From: an uncultured Sutterella sp.
GTDB taxonomy: Bacteria; Pseudomonadota; Gammaproteobacteria; Burkholderiales; Burkholderiaceae_F
DNA length: 17,192 nt
Direction: 5' to 3'
Assembly (NCBI GenBank): GCA_900757865.1
Contig: CAAEPH010000040.1
Location: 1 to 17,192 of the forward strand
A program made the translations under genes and the position numbers. Of this stretch, positions 14,463 to 17,192 are shown in pieces (positions within the stretch are counted from its first letter, which is position 1; every line of letters starts with the position of its first letter). The notes under the pieces were generated by a model, which did no database searches, had not been told where the DNA came from, and saw nothing but the letters and a program-made list of their open reading frames with translations.

Positions 14463-15656
14463 TTAGATGAAGTTGGCCATAAAGCCCGCGATGATCACCG
14501 AGAAACTCGTCACCGTGGTAAAGCCACCCACCAAGTACTTCGGCATGATGTGATCCGAGATGATTTTCTTTTCTTCTTCGTTGTTTGATGCAGCTTGCGC
14601 CACTTCGTTTACGATCAGGTACGTGGCCGGGAACCCTAAGAGCTGGCAGCAGGCAACGCCCACGGAGAGGTTACGCGAACCCAAGATCTTCCAGAAGGGA
14701 AGGACGTAGAAAAAGAGGAAAATCGCGATAAAGACCACCACAAAGAGGCTGATGACCATAAAACTCAAATCGATGAGATCCGCGGGTTTGATCGTGGCGA
14801 GGGAGGGAATAATCGTTGCAAAGGTTGCGCAGTTGAAAATCCCCGAGGAGTTGGCGTGCTTCAAAATGTTTTTCGGAAGTACACCCGTGGTGGATACCAC
14901 GGCACCCAAAATGAGAGCCCAAATTGTGGGAGAAACGCCCGTGAGCTTGCCGATAATAAACGATATCCAACAGAAAAATGCCGTGATGGCTAAGCAGGCG
15001 AAAGGACCATAGTATTTTTTATTGCGTTCAAAAAAGGTCGGCTTCGCTTCCACTGGCGTGCCGTCGGCGTTGGTCGAGGGGGCCATACGGGCTAAGAATC
15101 CAGCCTTGTCCGTTCGGTACTCGGTCATCATTTGATTCGCTTCGCGAAGAGCAAAGTACGACGCTACAGGCGAACCTAAGAATTTCTGAATAGCAAAGAT
15201 GATGGTACCTAATGCTGCCGCCATAGCAAAACCGTGTTCCATTGCAGCATTGGTCATGACCTGCGTAGCCACAATGCCGCCCGTCACAATAGGCAAGGCC
15301 ACGATGGTTTCCGATTTGCCCAAGATGGGAATCAGTACAAGACCGCAGAGCAGTACCGCTCCCATGGAGAGGAGCGCTGTTACAACCGTTCGCCATTCCG
15401 CAATCAACTCGCGGAAATTAATGGTCGTGCCCATGGAAAAGACGATGAAGAGTACCGAGAATTTGCCGAAATCTTGCAATCCGGCGCGTTTAATGATGTC
15501 AGGCGGAATTAGCCCAGACATAAAGAAGAGTAAAAAGAGCAGTAAGCTCACGAAGACCGCTGAGACTTTAGCTTTCGTGGCGACACCAAGCACGTCACCA
15601 ATACCAAAGAACAAGAGGCAGATCAAGAGATAGTAGAACATGTTGTCGAACGCCAT
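14463..15656 (-). CDS. GltS-like sodium:solute symporter family permease
   Basis: This 397-aa inner-membrane protein has about 10-12 hydrophobic segments in two halves joined by a hydrophilic loop (about 171-215). The arrangement and motifs such as GTIIFAIQKFLGSPVASYF (150-168, compare GGLIGGPVARYL in E. coli GltS) and the late VGVACCQLLGFPATYLI (332-348) suggest the GltS/ESS fold of Na+/glutamate symporters. Identity to E. coli GltS appears low, so the transported solute is uncertain: glutamate, a gamma-glutamyl compound or another carboxylate. AGGA lies 8 nt before the ATG at 15656. The gene is first in a two-gene leftward unit with the GGT-like enzyme, which favours a glutamyl substrate by context. 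A generic unclassified permease of the same fold is the alternative. Confidence 0.65.
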   Translation of the reverse strand: MAFDNMFYYLLICLLFFGIGDVLGVATKAKVSAVFVSLLLFLLFFMSGLIPPDIIKRAGLQDFGKFSVLFIVFSMGTTINFRELIAEWRTVVTALLSMGAVLLCGLVLIPILGKSETIVALPIVTGGIVATQVMTNAAMEHGFAMAAALGTIIFAIQKFLGSPVASYFALREANQMMTEYRTDKAGFLARMAPSTNADGTPVEAKPTFFERNKKYYGPFACLAITAFFCWISFIIGKLTGVSPTIWALILGAVVSTTGVLPKNILKHANSSGIFNCATFATIIPSLATIKPADLIDLSFMVISLFVVVFIAIFLFFYVLPFWKILGSRNLSVGVACCQLLGFPATYLIVNEVAQAASNNEEEKKIISDHIMPKYLVGGFTTVTSFSVIIAGFMANFI

Positions 15657-15989
15657 GACACTATTCCTTTTTATAGGTTGAAGACAAAGATGAGAGGGTT
15701 TTCTTCCATGCTAACCCTTATGGCGATATAAAAAGATCTCTTCTACGCCCAACGACGCACAAGATTTCGCCACTCTTTAGGGCGCCTCAATTGATGTGGG
15801 CATATTGTCTTAGGGGATCGAGCTTAGAGAAATGAAAAAGTTCTAAATGGCGGTGATCACATCCCGCGGGAGGTAGGCGGGACAAATGACGTTCGGTAAA
15901 GTGTGAAGCAGTCGAGCACGTCGCTTTGGTTTTAGCGAAGAGACTCCGACCTTGTGTATATATTCTCACCAAGAAAGAGGTAGACAATC
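15657..15989. promoter_or_regulatory. Divergent promoter region, permease-GGT operon versus tetraheme cytochrome
   Basis: This 333-bp gap drives leftward transcription of the permease-GGT unit and rightward transcription of the cytochrome. A -10-like TATATATT (15957-15964) lies about 26 nt before the cytochrome ATG, without a recognisable -35, which suggests activator dependence. AGAGG about 9 nt before the ATG serves as ribosome site. I looked for an FNR/ANR site (TTGAT-N4-ATCAA) and found only a half-site, TTGAT near 15791. Confidence 0.4.
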
Positions 15990-16343
15990 ATGATCAAATC
16001 GATGCTCTTCGCCGGACTGGCTATGGCGCTCATGAGCGGCGCGACGTTAGCTGCCGATACGCATTTTGGCGCAGACCGCCACCTTGCTCGGGGTCTCACG
16101 TGTGAAAGTTGCCACGGCAAAAATACGGACATGAAAAATCCGGAGATCCCCACGCTTGAGACTTGCACGGGGTGCCACAACACCAAAGCGTTGGTGGAAA
16201 AAACGAAGGACGTCAAACCCACCAATCCGCACATGTCTCCGCACTATCAAGATACGCTCGACTGCACGAATTGCCACTTGCAGCACGCTGAACCCGAGAA
16301 CTTCTGCAATCAGTGTCACCAGTTTGATTTCAAGGTTAAATAG
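15990..16343 (+). CDS. Small periplasmic tetraheme cytochrome c (FccA heme-domain / CctA type)
   Basis: This 117-aa precursor has a Sec signal peptide (1 to about 21, ending ATLA-A), giving a mature protein of about 96 aa. Four CxxCH heme sites are at Cys38-His42 (CESCH), Cys59-His63 (CTGCH), Cys92-His96 (CTNCH) and Cys106-His110 (CNQCH); other His residues (31, 81, 85, 99) could be distal ligands. The spacing and the end CTNCHLQHAEPENFCNQCHQ-FDF closely match the N-terminal heme domain of Shewanella FccA (CTSCHSAHEKSMVYCDSCHSFDF). It should shuttle electrons in the periplasm, probably from a membrane quinol dehydrogenase to separate flavoprotein reductases; the one at 9819 is a candidate partner. 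The start has AGAGG about 9 nt upstream. The gene is transcribed divergently from the permease-GGT pair. Confidence 0.9.
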   Translation: MIKSMLFAGLAMALMSGATLAADTHFGADRHLARGLTCESCHGKNTDMKNPEIPTLETCTGCHNTKALVEKTKDVKPTNPHMSPHYQDTLDCTNCHLQHAEPENFCNQCHQFDFKVK

Positions 16344-16358
16344 AGACACTTTGAAAAT

Positions 16359-16532
16359 AAAAAAAAGGGACGAAGTGCCGCCTGTGAAAGCCCTTCGTCC
16401 CTATGAGGACATCAATCGAAAACCCCTGGCGCGGAGATAAAACGCCAACCGCCTAAAGGAAGGAGCGGATTTGACATTACTCGGCTGGCGACCCCTCACC
16501 AGCGCGGGTGAGTAATGTGTTTTCGTTGTATG
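16359..16532 (-). ncRNA. Candidate Fur-regulated small RNA (about 170 nt)
   Basis: On the minus strand a promoter (complement of 16539-16567) would start RNA near 16532 and end it in the U-run at 16366-16359. The RNA would carry a 5' hairpin (arms 16510-16518 and 16474-16482, 9 bp ACATTACTC/GAGTAATGT, with an inner GCTGG/CCAGC stem). A pyrimidine-rich linker with CCGCTCCTTCCTTT (complement of 16456-16469) follows; it is complementary to Shine-Dalgarno sequences. A GGCG...CGCC-type stem comes next, and finally a 10-bp terminator stem followed by eight Us. Only trivial open frames exist inside. A Fur-like box in the promoter spacer implies induction by iron starvation, the logic of RyhB and NrrF, although no sequence similarity to those is seen. 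All of this is predicted from sequence; no expression evidence is available. Confidence 0.55.
16366..16402 (-). terminator. Intrinsic terminator with eight-T tract, minus strand
   Basis: The 10-bp perfect stem AGGGACGAAG/CTTCGTCCCT (16366-16375/16393-16402) encloses 17 nt. Read on the minus strand it is followed by TTTTTTTT then ATTTT (complement of 16354-16366, the first T overlapping the stem). On the plus strand no T-run follows, so it serves minus-strand transcription even though the only nearby gene to its left, the cytochrome, is on the plus strand. Confidence 0.75.
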
Positions 16533-16538
16533 ATTCGT

Positions 16539-16567
16539 ATATTAATAGAAATGAGAATCATTCGCAA
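16539..16567 (-). promoter_or_regulatory. Minus-strand promoter with Fur box in the spacer
   Basis: Minus-strand -35 TTGCGA (complement of 16562-16567) and -10 TAATAT (complement of 16539-16544) are separated by exactly 17 bp, each matching four of six consensus bases. The 19-mer AGAAATGAGAATCATTCGC at 16547-16565 overlaps both the spacer and the -35. It matches the Fur consensus GATAATGATAATCATTATC at 13 of 19 positions, and 11 of 13 in the core AATGATAATCATT. Confidence 0.55.
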
Positions 16568-16634
16568 ACAGAAGAATGTAAATAATTGTTTCCGTTAAAT
16601 TTCCACTGAATCCACGTTCGGTGATGCGTATTGT

Positions 16635-16668
16635 GCCAGATCGTTAGGGTCTGGCTTTTTTATCTTTT
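16635..16668 (+). terminator. Plus-strand intrinsic terminator without an obvious gene
   Basis: The 8-bp stem GCCAGATC/GGTCTGGC (16635-16642/16648-16655, one G-U pair) with a 5-nt loop is followed by TTTTTTATCTTTT. It lies about 290 nt past the cytochrome stop, so it ends either a long cytochrome 3' UTR that crosses the sRNA locus in antisense, or an unseen short plus-strand transcript. Confidence 0.75.
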
Positions 16669-16865
16669 GCCTCCAAAGGGGGTTGATGGCCCATGAGGGG
16701 ATCGGAATTTTATGAATCGCCCTGTGCGAAGGTCAAAAAGCGAATAATTAGGGTAAATACTGAAGCGGCAGTAGTCCACAAAAAAGGGCAGGATGGCCTT
16801 TAAGCAGTGGCGCGAAATGATAAGAGGTTGTCGGGTTTAGTCTTTGGGTTTTTCGAGCAAATTTC

Positions 16866-16871
16866 TACTAT
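16866..16871 (+). promoter_or_regulatory. Possible -10 element for allE
   Basis: TACTAT (16866-16871) lies 85 nt before the allE ATG, within the small palindrome TTCTA-CTA-TAGAA (16863-16875). The hexamer 17 bp upstream, TTTGGG, is a poor -35, so a regulator is likely if this is the promoter. Confidence 0.35.
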
Positions 16872-16955
16872 AGAAGCATCCAAAAGGGGAAGGCATTGTG
16901 AGTGATCCACAAACCATCCCCCGATCCAACGAACACTTCTATAGGGAGAATAACC

Positions 16956-17192
16956 ATGCCTGGCTATCCAACCGATTTGCTATCTAATCGCTCTGTTGTC
17001 AAGCGCGACAGCTATGCCATTATCACGCCACAAGGGCGCGTCACCAACGTGATCCCTGGGATCAAAGATGCCACGATGACGATTCTTTGCACTCCCAAAA
17101 TGGGTGCGGGCTTTGTGCAGTTAATTGGCAAATTGGGTCCAACGGCGCACACGGAATTTCCGTACGCCACGGCTACGCACGAAGAATCCTTC
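16956..17192 (+). CDS. allE: (S)-ureidoglycine aminohydrolase, 5' part (partial)
   Basis: The first 79 codons are present; the gene runs off the window. The sequence GYPTDLLSNRSVVKRDSYAI, then ITPQGRVTNVIPG (23-35) and TILCTPKMGAGFVQ (42-55), lines up with the N-terminus of E. coli AllE/YlbA (GYREDLLANRAIVKHGNFALLTPDG, VKNIIPG, TILSTPKLGASFV). AllE is a cytoplasmic, Mn-dependent bicupin enzyme that removes ammonia from (S)-ureidoglycine to give (S)-ureidoglycolate, a step in using allantoin (from purines) as nitrogen source. The metal-binding cupin residues lie beyond the window. The start at 16956 has AGGGAGAA 5 nt upstream. An in-frame GTG at 16902 with GGGGAAGG before it would add 18 residues without homology. 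Other allantoin genes probably follow to the right. Confidence 0.85.
   Translation, partial: MPGYPTDLLSNRSVVKRDSYAIITPQGRVTNVIPGIKDATMTILCTPKMGAGFVQLIGKLGPTAHTEFPYATATHEESF

Larger units (their letters stand above)
16344..16955. other. Gene-free 612-bp region with regulatory and RNA signals
   Basis: No credible protein gene is found on either strand. The left part (16359 to about 16567) has the layout of a minus-strand sRNA gene: Fur-type promoter, hairpins and terminator. A plus-strand intrinsic terminator sits at 16635-16668. From about 16670 to 16860 I see nothing identifiable. The last 95 bp carry a possible allE promoter and leader. Confidence 0.6.

Noticed and set aside
15785..15800. 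FNR-type site between the permease and cytochrome genes
   Set aside because: Only a single TTGAT half-site is present; the second half ATCAA is absent at the required spacing.
16474..16518. Plus-strand riboswitch upstream of allE based on the competing stems at 16474-16518
   Set aside because: It is about 440 nt from allE with a plus-strand terminator in between, and I could not match it to glycine, purine or other known riboswitch cores; the minus-strand sRNA reading explains it better.

Overview
The window looks like chromosomal DNA from a gut-type betaproteobacterium, most likely Sutterellaceae (Sutterella/Parasutterella/Turicimonas-like). This is inferred from gene content only: a periplasmic flavoprotein and a separate small tetraheme cytochrome of the FccA type, YadA-type trimeric adhesins, amino-acid and glutamyl-compound catabolism, and the start of an allantoin-pathway gene. 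No rRNA, tRNA, insertion sequence or CRISPR array was found.

Layout, left to right. (1) 1-54: possible last 17 codons of an unidentified + strand gene. (2) 253-1527, minus: M20 amidohydrolase closely resembling AbgA (p-aminobenzoyl-glutamate hydrolase subunit A). (3) 1528-2167: long, partly AT-rich region with a good sigma70-like promoter facing right. (4) 2168-5407 and 5468-8740, plus: two tandem paralogous trimeric autotransporter adhesins, about 1080-1090 aa each. Each has an extra coiled-coil tail after the outer-membrane anchor. They end at hairpins shared with the convergent next gene. (5) 8869-9414, minus: small Spy/CpxP-like periplasmic protein with a His/Met/Gly-rich tail. (6) 9819-11615, minus: Tat-exported FAD-dependent reductase of the fumarate reductase/FccA flavoprotein superfamily, with altered substrate-site motifs. 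(7) 11868-12515, minus: GNAT acetyltransferase. (8) 12821-15656, minus: a two-gene unit of a GltS-like permease followed by a signal-less, YwrD-like gamma-glutamyltransferase homologue. (9) 15990-16343, plus: secreted tetraheme cytochrome c matching the FccA heme domain. (10) 16344-16955: no protein gene, but a Fur-box-containing promoter, structured DNA and an intrinsic terminator that together describe a minus-strand small RNA of about 170 nt, plus a separate plus-strand terminator. (11) 16956-17192, plus: 5' part of allE ((S)-ureidoglycine aminohydrolase).

Two themes connect the genes. One is scavenging of glutamyl compounds: AbgA-like hydrolase, GltS-like permease and GGT homologue. The other is periplasmic anaerobic-type electron transfer, with a heme carrier and a flavoprotein on separate genes. 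The most interesting items are the candidate iron-responsive sRNA at about 16359-16532 and the post-anchor periplasmic coiled coils on both adhesins.
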